Counted from the stretch's first letter, positions 55,416 through 63,232 are shown. The stretch: DNA of 64,000 bases from Cryomorpha ignava (GCF_010686655.1 NZ_JAAGVY010000001.1:62001-126000), one strand, 5' to 3'. The notes: a model not told the origin generated them from the letters alone. A program made the numbers and translations.

Positions 55416-56177
55416 ATGCAAAATAATATTGCAAAAAAAAGAAGTCTATCATTGGAATTGGAAGATCAATCGTGGTTTCCAACAAGCTTGCGCGCATATC
55501 AGACCGATTTTTTGGGCGCCATTGCCAAACTACTGGGCATTTATAAACCCGCTAAGGCATTCCTTAAACAAAGAATTAATACCAATGACCAGTTGGTCGA
55601 TTTGGCATCGGGCAGTGGAATACCTGCATTAATCACTGCACCTAACACGGATGTTTCGTTAACCCTTTGTGATAAATTTCCCAATCCGAAAAATATTGGT
55701 TTTGTCAATAGCGAATCTAAGGGAACCTATTTATCGAAATCGGTTGACATCATAAATGACCAACTCCCAAAAGCCGATATTTACCTCATGTTTAATGGTT
55801 TGCATCATTTTGATCAGACCGAAATTATCTCAATTCTCAAAAAAATTAAGTCGACTCATTCGCGGGCTTATTTCTTTGAACCAATTACGCCCCATTTTTT
55901 CACATTCCTAAAAGTTGGCATTGCCACGCTCCTCCTTCCATTTTGTACTGCTCCTTTTACAAAGCCTTTTAGGTGGGATCGGTTACTATTCACTTACTTA
56001 ATTCCGGTTGGTGTGCTCGCTACTTTTTGGGATGGGATGGTATCTGTACAAAAATCTTATTCGGTTGAAAAGCTGGAAGGTTTAAAGGAAGCTTGCGCGG
56101 AAAATGGATTGGATATTTCTGTTGGAATTCTTCGTGGTCGGTTTACTTCTGTTACTTATCTTGAATATTTATCATGA
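55416..56177 (+). CDS. Class I SAM-dependent methyltransferase, membrane-associated
   Basis: The 253-residue protein has the SAM-binding motif I VDLASGSGIPALI, an acidic loop at LTLCDKFPNP and motif IV-like LMFNGLHHFDQ. A hydrophobic stretch follows (~165-215: FFTFLKVGIATLLLPF, LLFTYLIPVGVLATFWDGMVS) that could sit on the membrane. The C-terminal motif GILRGRFTSVTYLEYL is important: a diverged copy of the same tail sits directly before the UbiA gene at 60138-60197. It was therefore probably once adjacent to UbiA, and could methylate a prenylated aromatic product. Confidence 0.8.
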   Translation: MQNNIAKKRSLSLELEDQSWFPTSLRAYQTDFLGAIAKLLGIYKPAKAFLKQRINTNDQLVDLASGSGIPALITAPNTDVSLTLCDKFPNPKNIGFVNSESKGTYLSKSVDIINDQLPKADIYLMFNGLHHFDQTEIISILKKIKSTHSRAYFFEPITPHFFTFLKVGIATLLLPFCTAPFTKPFRWDRLLFTYLIPVGVLATFWDGMVSVQKSYSVEKLEGLKEACAENGLDISVGILRGRFTSVTYLEYLS

Positions 56178-56248
56178 AAGTAGCATTCTTAAAGTGGTCG
56201 ATTCTTTCCTAAAAGAAGCGCAACTAAATTCTACTCAATTTGTGAAAT

Positions 56249-56404
56249 ATGAAGGCTAAAAAAGAAAAATCCTTTGACACCGTGAAGTTTTTCCGTCAAG
56301 TGAAAACGTTATTAGCTGAAAAAATGGAAGGTATGAATTTGGCAGAACAAAAGGAATTTATACGGAAAGTCAGGGAAGGAGAAATTAAACTGTCAGTAAG
56401 GTAA
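56249..56404 (+). CDS. Small orphan antitoxin-like protein
   Basis: The 51-residue charged protein (MKAKKEKSFDTVKFFRQVKT ... EFIRKVREGEIKLSVR) resembles the short antitoxins that precede PIN-type toxins in Bacteroidota. No toxin follows within 300 bp, only repeat and remnant DNA. It starts at the ATG at 56249. Confidence 0.5.
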   Translation: MKAKKEKSFDTVKFFRQVKTLLAEKMEGMNLAEQKEFIRKVREGEIKLSVR

Positions 56405-56629
56405 AGTATAAACCATAGTAGCATTTGAGTAGTAGCCAATTAGCTCCGCAATACCCTTCTCCGCGATAAATGAAGAATCCGCTCCGCAGCATTCCCCTTA
56501 TCGCGGAAAACCGATTGATTTCTATAGGTGACGTCTGTTGGCTTCGCTGCATTTATTCCCTTCGGTCATGAGATCGTTGCACTAAGTTGCAATGCTGCGG
56601 TTTAATTCGACCAAGTTCTCAATTCTATC
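56405..56629. repeat. Left arm of an inverted repeat around an XRE remnant
   Basis: GCTTCGCTGC...CATGAGATCG-TTGC...AAGTTG at ~56538-56590 is mirrored by CAACTTAGCAACGCGATCTCATG...GCAGCGAAGC at ~56754-56808 on the other side of the remnant. The arms are imperfect (~55 bp). No gene is seen. Confidence 0.5.
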
Positions 56630-56723
56630 CCTTGCTCGAAAGGCTAAACAATACATGGATTTTCCGAAAGACGAGCAGGACGATATTGTTCATCCGATAA
56701 TTAAAGATTAATGCGTTGTGAAG
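56630..56723 (+). pseudogene. XRE-family regulator fragment (C-terminal)
   Basis: CTCGAAAGGCTAAACAATA followed after a frameshift by DFPKDEQDDIVHPIIKD-stop. It aligns with the better-preserved fragment at 57919-58104 (LKRLNDIMAFPKDEQDHIIYTI) but has a frameshift and an internal deletion. It is a dead copy of the same antitoxin-like HTH gene. Confidence 0.55.
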
Positions 56724-57000
56724 ATGTAAATATACTTTGTTCTAAATCATTACAACTTAGCAACGCGATCTCATGATTGAAATGACTCCGTACGGACGCA
56801 GCGAAGCAGGTAAATGCTAAAATCAATTTCGATATTGAAAGAAGGGATTCGGACTTATATTAATCGCGATAAAGTTTAGAGACGTGATTTCGCAGCATCT
56901 CAGATGCTGCGGATCGGGAAAATTGCCTTTGCAAAGAACCCTCTCTTCTTGCGTTTAGCAGGAGATGATTGCGGGCCAGACTGCAAGTTCTAAAACCGCC

Positions 57001-57494
57001 TTAGCCTCTCAGCTGTATTTTAGAAGGATGCATTTCCGTTGCGAAGAAGTCGGTTACATAAACCGTTTTCTTTGACTCATCAACAAAATAAATAATTTTT
57101 ACCGTCCTTCTTCTTGTAATGGCGTAAACCAAAAAGCGGTGACGTTTATTCAAGTAACTTAAATTATCTTCTAACCTTCCCCTATTCGGTTTACTTGATA
57201 AAGACAGGGCTTTTTCCAGAATCTCAACGAACTTTTTATTTGCGCTCTTTTCGCTGTGACTTTCATACAAAATATACATTAAGTCTAAGTAGAGTCTGTC
57301 AATACACTCAAGTGGCTGAATCATAAAGTTCAATAGCAAGGCGCATGCAGAATTGAAAATCAAGGAGTTGACATTTGTCAATAACTGTTTTCAATTCAAG
57401 TGCAACGCCGATAGTGGACTTTATGGACAGGCACTAAGTAGTACTGTTCTGCTTCAGGAGTAATCTCTACTTGGTTTGCTATTTTACTTTCCAA
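57001..57494 (-). pseudogene. ParE/RelE-type toxin interrupted by a 141-bp MITE
   Basis: The visible 3' part encodes a ParE fold: SHSEKSANKKFVEILEKAL ... LSYLNKRHRFLVYAITRRRTVKIIYFVDESKKTVYVTDFF. The 5' part lies beyond the insertion (57434-57494) and starts at a TTG overlapping the antitoxin stop: MESKIANQVEITPEAEQYY. Removing 57285-57433 (the element and one 8-bp duplication) joins the two parts in the same frame into a 114-residue ParE (VEITPEAEQYYLDLMYILYE across the junction) with no stop. As sequenced, only a product from the internal ATG at 57279 (92 residues), lacking the first strand, could be made, probably non-toxic. The cognate antitoxin gene is intact. Confidence 0.85.
57293..57433 (-). 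mobile_element. 141-bp MITE, copy 1, with 8-bp target duplication
   Basis: It is flanked by direct CTAAGTAG at 57285-57292 and 57434-57441. The ends are imperfect inverted repeats (AGTCTGTCAATA / TGCCTGTCCATA). Two nested stems lie inside: outer GAATTGAAAA/TTTTCAATTC (57350-57359, 57388-57397) and inner TTGACA/TGTCAA (57368-57373, 57376-57381). It codes for no protein. An 8-bp duplication fits IS1595-like and some other transposase families. Confidence 0.85.
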
Positions 57495-57724
57495 TTTGCT
57501 ATTTCTTCTTTAAAAGAACCCAAAGATCTCGTTTTTCCTTTCTCAACTGATTGTAAAGATGCTTCTGCTCTTTTCTTTAAATCGGCTGTTGTAGTTGAAA
57601 AAAACATGGTTCTTGTTTTGGCTTTTCGGTAAGCCAGCAAACGTTTAAAAGCTTCTATCAAATCAGGATCTTCTACAAAATCTAACTCTGATTTTATCCA
57701 TTGAATATCGGTCTTTAAACTCAT
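57479..57724 (-). CDS. Antitoxin of the interrupted ParE system
   Basis: From the ATG at 57724 it encodes 81 residues: SLKTDIQWIKSELDFVEDPDLIEAFKRLLAYRKAK, then a C-terminal toxin-binding segment LKKRAEASLQSVEKGKTRSLGSFKEEIANWK. The architecture is typical of short antitoxins paired with ParE/RelE toxins in Bacteroidota. The toxin start overlaps its stop codon, as in a classical TA operon, but the toxin is broken by the MITE. Confidence 0.7.
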   Translation of the reverse strand: MSLKTDIQWIKSELDFVEDPDLIEAFKRLLAYRKAKTRTMFFSTTTADLKKRAEASLQSVEKGKTRSLGSFKEEIANWKVK

Positions 57725-57918
57725 ATCGTCGCTTCTATACAAAGTCAAGCCTTTAAAATGGCAATTCATTGTTTTCGTGGCGGTATCGGCTCTGATCGGA
57801 TTTACTATAAGTTATATTTCCATCTGTGATTCTTTAAACAAGTAAAATGACTAAGCATTTAGCTCACACTACGGACCTGTTCAAGCCTTAGTGCCTCAAT
57901 ATTGCACATGCAGGGTAA

Positions 57919-58104
57919 AAACTGGCTGCAGTACTGGATACCACAGTAGGCTATCTGCTCGGCGAAACGGCCGACCAAGTGCTCAAAGATCCGTCTATGC
58001 TCAAAAGGCTAAACGATATTATGGCTTTCCCGAAGGATGAGCAAGACCATATTATTTATACGATTGATGCGATGATTAAAGCGGCGAAGATTAATGCGTT
58101 GTGA
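57919..58104 (+). pseudogene. XRE-family HTH regulator, C-terminal fragment
   Basis: The 61 codons are open from a stop at 57916: KLAAVLDTTVGYLLGETADQ ... DPSMLKRLNDIMAFPKDEQDHIIYTIDAMIKAAKINAL. This is the end of helix 3 and the C-terminal dimerisation tail of a common Bacteroidota XRE protein. The HTH start is missing, so it is a fragment. Confidence 0.75.
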
Positions 58105-58114
58105 GGGCTGTAAA

Positions 58115-58849
58115 TTAAAACCCTATAAAACTCGCCCTTGGTGAATTTGTATTAGCTAAAGTGTCATAATCAACAATTATCCTTCCCAAATATTCATCTT
58201 TAGAAAAGATGAGCTTCCCAAAATAAGTACTTGCTTCACTTCCACCGTAGAAATACAAATAGTAATATTCCCCGTTTATTGATTCGTATAACTCGATAGG
58301 TCGCTCAAATTCATTTTCAGGTATTGATCTAACTAAGTTATATAAATTCGAATAAGCATGGAAAGGGATTGAAATAATTGCACTATCAATGTTAACACAT
58401 AATGTATCTACTTGAAAACTTGGCAAGATGTATTCCGCGCCATAGGGGAACATTCCATCAATTAAACTACAGCAATATCCATTTTTGGTTAACGTTATTT
58501 CATGCTTAACGGAATCAAATTTCGCAAAATCCATTTGTAGGTAAATATCTTCACCTTTCGAAGTAGTATCCCGAAACTCTATCTTTAAATTATTGTAAAC
58601 TCCTTTTAACTTTCTTAAAAGCCTTCTATCTGCGATAAATTTATACTGCCCGGGATATTCAAGATTATTAGCAATTACAGTTTGTGCCAATGCGAGATTG
58701 GCATTAGTAGTATGATATCTCTCTTCATTACCGAGCAATGGATACCAAGTCTTATCAATTGACTTTAAATGAGTTTTATATTCACTTTGGTTCTGTCCAA
58801 AAAGAAAAAGTGTCTGAAATATAAATAATATAATAAATAATAGCTTCAT
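58115..58849 (-). CDS. Exported protein, probable immunity partner of the Rhs tip
   Basis: The 244-residue protein has a signal peptide (LLFIILFIFQTLFLFGQ) and no known domain. It lies 14 nt after the Rhs C-terminal toxin gene on the same strand, the usual position of an immunity gene. Periplasmic location would fit protection against a peptidoglycan- or envelope-acting toxin. Immunity function is inferred from position only. Confidence 0.6.
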   Translation of the reverse strand: MKLLFIILFIFQTLFLFGQNQSEYKTHLKSIDKTWYPLLGNEERYHTTNANLALAQTVIANNLEYPGQYKFIADRRLLRKLKGVYNNLKIEFRDTTSKGEDIYLQMDFAKFDSVKHEITLTKNGYCCSLIDGMFPYGAEYILPSFQVDTLCVNIDSAIISIPFHAYSNLYNLVRSIPENEFERPIELYESINGEYYYLYFYGGSEASTYFGKLIFSKDEYLGRIIVDYDTLANTNSPRASFIGF

Positions 58850-58863
58850 GGGAACAATTTCTT

Positions 58864-60024
58864 TTAATTAGTTCGAACATTTCGATTTTCTTGACTTCTT
58901 TCAATTGATTTTCCCTTTATTGGCTCAATTTTATTCAATCCTTTTGTTCTTGCCGTAGACTCTGTCTTTAATAAGAATTTCTTTCCACTTAGTAAGTCAC
59001 CATTTTCACCACCATTAGCGTTCACATACATATCTCTAATTTTATTCAAGGCTGTGCCAGTATCATTAAAATATAAATCTATGTATGTTTCGTCTTCATC
59101 AGAATTGTCAACTGACCATGGTTCAGTTTCGCTACAAGCAATACATCCAATATTGCGAATTGGATAATTCGTAGGGTGGATAAATATATTATCTCCTTGA
59201 GTTCCATCATTTCTCGTGTAAGTGTACTCTACATGAATTGCTTGATTCTTCCATTCTCCTTCGTGTCTGCTCATTTCTCTATCATAGGATAAGGGTATAG
59301 TTATACCTTTTGGGAGTGAAACCCTATCATCACGACTTCCCATGTACATTGTTTGATCCATGCTGTATTCTACATTGTTGCGTATTACAGAAAATGTGAC
59401 TAAAAATGTTTCTATGTTATTCTTAGTATACAAGAATTTCCGATGTACCATTAAGGTGTCAAGTCCGTCGCTATCAGTAAACCAAATTGGGTTGTTCGCG
59501 AAAGCGGCGTAAGAACTCTCGTGATGTTTTACAACGGGATCAATGTTCCATCTTCGCATTAAACGTGAATCGTATCCAAAGTCACCAAAAGAATAATGAT
59601 TCCCAACCCCCTTGACTTCATCGTCTTTCTCCATTCCATTAAAGCCGTATCTCGTTGCGCTACTGTTGAATGAGCGCCCTGGCATGATAGACCCGCCGGG
59701 ATAATAATTATTCCCTGCAACCATATCAGGCTCAAAATCAACGGGCACAGTTGCTGTGAGCGTAGCGTATTTTTCGTCTGATACCACCGCCCTTACATTG
59801 CCCAAATGGTCGGCAAGCTCATATACCTTATCATTTAAGATACGGGTGTACACATTCGGTTCGGGGTCACCGGGTGGGGGCGATATTATTATCTTTTGCA
59901 TGGGCATGTAATACTTTAAGCCATAAGATGTGCTTGGAAATACGGTTTTATTGCTAAAGGTATAATTTCCATCTGGATTATTTATTACCCGCAAGTAAGG
60001 AGCAGTATAGCCGACGATATACAT
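58864..60024 (-). CDS. Orphan RHS-core end with toxin tip (DUF5675-like)
   Basis: This 386-residue ORF begins inside an RHS-associated core: ILNDKVYELADHLGNVRAVVSDEK, RYGFNGMEKDDEVKGVGNHYSFGDFGYDSRLMRRWNIDPV. It then switches to a distinct tip from ~150 on (FIHPTNYPIRNIGCIACSETEPWSVDN) that resembles DUF5675/L,D-transpeptidase-like folds around the GCIAC cysteine. A full Rhs protein would have >1000 residues before the core, so the N-terminus is lost and secretion is doubtful. The tip plus immunity cassette is the unit that commonly moves between Rhs genes. Confidence 0.75.
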   Translation of the reverse strand: MYIVGYTAPYLRVINNPDGNYTFSNKTVFPSTSYGLKYYMPMQKIIISPPPGDPEPNVYTRILNDKVYELADHLGNVRAVVSDEKYATLTATVPVDFEPDMVAGNNYYPGGSIMPGRSFNSSATRYGFNGMEKDDEVKGVGNHYSFGDFGYDSRLMRRWNIDPVVKHHESSYAAFANNPIWFTDSDGLDTLMVHRKFLYTKNNIETFLVTFSVIRNNVEYSMDQTMYMGSRDDRVSLPKGITIPLSYDREMSRHEGEWKNQAIHVEYTYTRNDGTQGDNIFIHPTNYPIRNIGCIACSETEPWSVDNSDEDETYIDLYFNDTGTALNKIRDMYVNANGGENGDLLSGKKFLLKTESTARTKGLNKIEPIKGKSIERSQENRNVRTN

Positions 60025-60137
60025 ATTGATTCACTATACCCATATCAATATCGTGGTAAAATAAAGCCCCATTTTCGTCGCTTCGGGAACAAAATAAACA
60101 TAAAAACTATGAATACGTTAATCTCAAAAAGCGTTTA

Positions 60138-60197
60138 GTGATATCTACAGGAATTCTTGGCGGCCGGTTTACAAATCTCACTTATATTGCCCATTGA
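60138..60197 (+). pseudogene. 3' remnant of a second methyltransferase copy
   Basis: Twenty codons read VISTGILGGRFTNLTYIAH-stop, matching the end of the methyltransferase at 55416-56177 (DISVGILRGRFTSVTYLEY). DNA identity is moderate, so this is an old or diverged copy. It lies 1 nt upstream of the UbiA ATG. Confidence 0.75.
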
Positions 60198-60198
60198 A

Positions 60199-61083
60199 AT
60201 GAATAGCATTATCAGTCTTTGGAAATTTGCCCGCCCACACACCATTATTGGGACTATCACCAGCGTATCAGCACTTTTTATTATTGCCACATCGCAATAC
60301 GTGTCGTGGCCGCGTGCTTTCTGGATATCGCTTATCAGCGCAGTTACCTGCAATGTTTTTATTACCGGCTACAATCAGTTGGTAGATGTGAAATTAGATG
60401 AAATCAACAAACCCTATTTACCCTTGGCGTCGGGCGAGATGACCATTCTTACCGGTAAAAAAATCGTTTGGTCCGCTCTGATTATTTCTCTATCCACAGC
60501 CTATTTTTTGTCTACGTTTTTCTTCGCGCTCGTTTTGCTTATTGCAGCTATTGGATTTCTCTATTCCTGGAAAGCTGTTTATCTAAAAAGGCAGCACCGG
60601 TTGGCTGCCATTGCTATCACCCTTGTTCGTGGGTTTTTAATCAATGCCGGGTTTTATCTCTACTATTCAGGGCACAATGCTGATATTGGCGCCATCACAA
60701 ACCCGCTTTGGCTGCTCATTATTTTTGTTGCCCTTTTTAGTTTGGGCATTTCATGGTTTAAAGATATTCCCGATGTAGTTGGCGATAAAACAGAAAAAGT
60801 GGCCAGCCTGGCGATCACTATTGGCAGCAAACGCGCCTTTAACTACGGTGTATTGGTGGTGGCTCTTGGGTATACACTCGCCGCTTTTGCTCCAATTTTT
60901 GTGAATATGAATGGCTTAAACCTCGGTATATTGACTATTGGAAATGCAATCGCCGGATTTATTTTTCTGGGAATGGCTTCTCGTGTTAAACCTGAAAATC
61001 AAGAATCGATCAAAAGATTCTACCTTACTTTTTGGGGACTTTTTGTGGTAGAGTATCTCATTTTTGCCATTGCGGCAATTTAG
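60199..61083 (+). CDS. Homogentisate-phytyltransferase-like UbiA prenyltransferase
   Basis: From the ATG at 60199 it has 294 residues and about nine transmembrane helices. It carries the VTE2/HPT start LWKFARPHTIIGT and the first Asp-rich motif NQLVDVKLDEINKPYLPLASGE, which is very close to plant and cyanobacterial homogentisate phytyltransferases. The second motif is KDIPDVVGDKTEKVASLAITIG. The family transfers phytyl or polyprenyl diphosphate to homogentisate or a similar aromatic acceptor. The VTE5-VTE6 fusion upstream could supply the prenyl diphosphate. The UbiA stop touches the 3' end of the convergent tRNA-Arg gene. Confidence 0.88.
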   Translation: MNSIISLWKFARPHTIIGTITSVSALFIIATSQYVSWPRAFWISLISAVTCNVFITGYNQLVDVKLDEINKPYLPLASGEMTILTGKKIVWSALIISLSTAYFLSTFFFALVLLIAAIGFLYSWKAVYLKRQHRLAAIAITLVRGFLINAGFYLYYSGHNADIGAITNPLWLLIIFVALFSLGISWFKDIPDVVGDKTEKVASLAITIGSKRAFNYGVLVVALGYTLAAFAPIFVNMNGLNLGILTIGNAIAGFIFLGMASRVKPENQESIKRFYLTFWGLFVVEYLIFAIAAI

Positions 61084-61155
61084 TGACCCCGCCAGGAATC
61101 GAACCTGGATCAAAAGTTTAGGAAACTTCTATTCTATCCATTGAACTACGGGGCC
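61084..61155 (-). tRNA. tRNA-Arg (anticodon CCT)
   Basis: A complete class I cloverleaf on the minus strand: acceptor GGCCCCG/CGGGGTC, anticodon loop TTCCTAA (anticodon CCT), T-arm CCAGG-TTCGATT-CCTGG, discriminator A. CCA is not encoded. The gene is 72 nt and abuts the UbiA stop codon with no gap. Confidence 0.95.
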
Positions 61156-62427
61156 GAAAACTTGTCGGCGAAATTAAATATTTTTAGGGGATGATATTTT
61201 TCTTTCTAGAATCACGTGATTGGTTTTTTAAGTAACGGGGTTAACGGTTTGCACTTATTCTGCCTTATTGTAGATCATTCTACATGATGTGTGCGGTTGT
61301 GCCCTTTCGACTTAGCTAATCTGTATAAACAAATCTGATTGTTCCTTCAATTACATGTTCTAAACCCTCAGAAGATATCACCATAATTAGACAATATATC
61401 TGGGCTCCAAGTAGAGAAATGAATCCATCTTGTTGATTTTCAAGGCTCGTGCGCGCCCCTCCCCTAAAGGGTGCCACCGCACAGGTTATTCATGCGAGCG
61501 ATACTATTTATTTATTTGCTGTTCTTTAACATAATTAAATTAAGCTTCTACAGGAACGATATGTGTGCGGCGGACGCTCCCCTTTAGTGGCCTAATCTCT
61601 TTACACATTTCGACGCCGCTCAATGCATCGCATCTATTGAGAAAATTCAGATGATTGCAGTTACCTTCATTAAGTATCCCCATGTAATGCCCTCACGCGC
61701 CCAGTACCCGGAAGGTTCAGCCGCACAGATCATATAAGCCAATAATCTTAATCATTATTATGCCACCTCACTGAATACTGAAGTTTCACAAAATGAAATT
61801 CCTAACGAAACAATAATGCGTGCGGTAGACTATCTTTAGGGGTGGGGCGCGCGAAGGAATTGATTTACAATTCTCTGGCTAACGATTTCTACAGCATTTC
61901 AGAAAATAATAAATTTGTGTAAAGAGATTAGTTTAGTGGCTGGGGGCGAGAGATTACATTGATAGACAGTAAGTTGTATTGATCTGCAAATAGATTTATT
62001 GACATGATGAGTATAACAATTATATCTATTCGCTGTTACCCTATACGAAGTAAGTTAGATCACAAAAAATGTGTAAAGAGATTAGGGCCCTAAAAAGAGA
62101 CCACCGCACACAACATTCTAAGGACAAATATTTATCATTAAAATTCTATAGCATAGCTACCATGAGATTCACCAAACCATGCCTTCTCCCGGAACGATAA
62201 GATGTGCGGAGGGCTCGCCCCTTTAGGGGTTGGGGGCGCGCGAGGGCATTGATATGCATTCAATTAAATTGATTTCTTTTAAAACCATAATTGGCATGTC
62301 GAAAAAAGAAAAATATCATTTTCAATCGTAAAAATGATGTCTGTAGAGATTAGTTTGGCCAAAGGGAATCCGTATGGACAGGACTTTTTTAGTTGGAGCG
62401 CAGCTTAGGGAAAATGATATAGTAATT
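61156..62427. repeat. 1.3-kb mosaic of GC-rich palindrome-like repeat fragments
   Basis: No gene. Recurrent pieces in both orientations include (CCCC)TAAAGGG..CCACCGCAC at ~61452, TGTGCGG-GGACGCTCCCCTTTAGTGG at ~61561, GTGCGGTAGACTATCTTTAGGGGTGGGG at ~61818, GTGTAAAGAGATTAG at ~61917 and ~62070, CCACCGCACACAAC at ~62102, and GTGCGGAGGGCTCGCCCCTTTAGGGG at ~62208. The same family occurs at 37.3 and 54.8-55.1 kb. Confidence 0.65.
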
Positions 62428-62910
62428 TTACCTCCCAATCTCCAAAGCCGAAAGCGGCATTTTCCGACGAATACTCTGCTCAAGCGAAATCATAGTCTCC
62501 GTCCGTTGAATCCCGGCAACCGCCTGAATCTTTTCATTGAGCACAGTGCGCAGATGATTTGTATTTGAACAAACAATCTTAGCAAAAATGCTGTAGCCAC
62601 CTGTTGTATAGTAGGCTTCCATTATCTCCTCAATCTTTTCCAGTTCGGGAATGACTTCTTTGTAATTCACACTTTTCTCAAGATAAATCCCAATGAAGGC
62701 TGTAAGATCATAGCCAAGTTTTGCCGGATCGATTACCAGTTCAGTGCCGATTACGATTCCCATTTTTTCGAGCTTTCGCATGCGCACATGTATTGTACCG
62801 GGCGACACAATGAGTTTTTGGGCTATTTCTGTATAAGGCGTTCGGGCATTTTCAAGCAGTATTTGCATGATCTGCCGGTCTATATTGTCAATCTGATAAT
62901 CTGAATCCAT
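62428..62910 (-). CDS. Lrp/AsnC-family transcriptional regulator
   Basis: From the ATG at 62910 it has 160 residues: an HTH (IDNIDRQIMQILLENARTPYTEIAQKLIVSPGTIHVRMRKLEKMG) and a RAM/AsnC ligand domain (FIGIYLEKSVNYKEVIPEL...YYTTGGYSIFAKIVC). It would respond to an amino acid or aromatic acid and form octamers. The gene normally expected divergent to it is absent: the plus-strand promoter-like DNA upstream runs into a MITE. Links to homogentisate or tyrosine metabolism are possible but not shown. Confidence 0.9.
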   Translation of the reverse strand: MDSDYQIDNIDRQIMQILLENARTPYTEIAQKLIVSPGTIHVRMRKLEKMGIVIGTELVIDPAKLGYDLTAFIGIYLEKSVNYKEVIPELEKIEEIMEAYYTTGGYSIFAKIVCSNTNHLRTVLNEKIQAVAGIQRTETMISLEQSIRRKMPLSALEIGR

Positions 62911-63081
62911 AAAAAAAGTCTTAAAATACTGATTAAACAATGAAAGCGCATTTCAAATATCAATAATACAAAAATATTGGCAAATATTTATATTATTATG
63001 AATTTATGATTGTCTGCTTTATCTTTGACATAGTTCATTACACAAAAAAGGTAAAACAGTTAACTGGCAACGGCCAAATTA
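62911..63081 (-). promoter_or_regulatory. AT-rich control region of the Lrp gene
   Basis: A TATTTTTG -7 box (minus strand, 62969-62976) lies ~60 bp before the ATG at 62910. It is embedded in AT-rich inverted repeats such as AATATTGGCAAATATT. A plus-strand TATCTTTG at ~63020 faces away, toward the MITE. Confidence 0.4.
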
Positions 63082-63222
63082 ATTTTGTACATACACTCGA
63101 GTGTCTCGGTCAGAAAGTCTGAGAACAAGGCACGCGCTGTTTAGAAAACCAAGGAGTTTACAATTGTAAATGACTGTTTTCTAAACAAGCGTAACGCAGT
63201 TATCGGGCTTTATGGACAGACA
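63082..63222 (-). mobile_element. 141-bp MITE, copy 2
   Basis: It has the same length and layout as copy 1. The outer stem is GTTTAGAAAAC/GTTTTCTAAAC (63139-63149, 63176-63186) and the inner stem TTTACA/TGTAAA (63157-63162, 63165-63170). Base changes relative to copy 1 are compensated on both stems. No target duplication is clear, so it is older or has been rearranged. Confidence 0.8.
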
Positions 63223-63232
63223 CTTATTATAC

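Noticed and set aside
57001-57381. A complete 126-residue toxin as read from 57381
   Set aside because: Its first residues are encoded by the MITE and the flanking duplication, not by the toxin gene.
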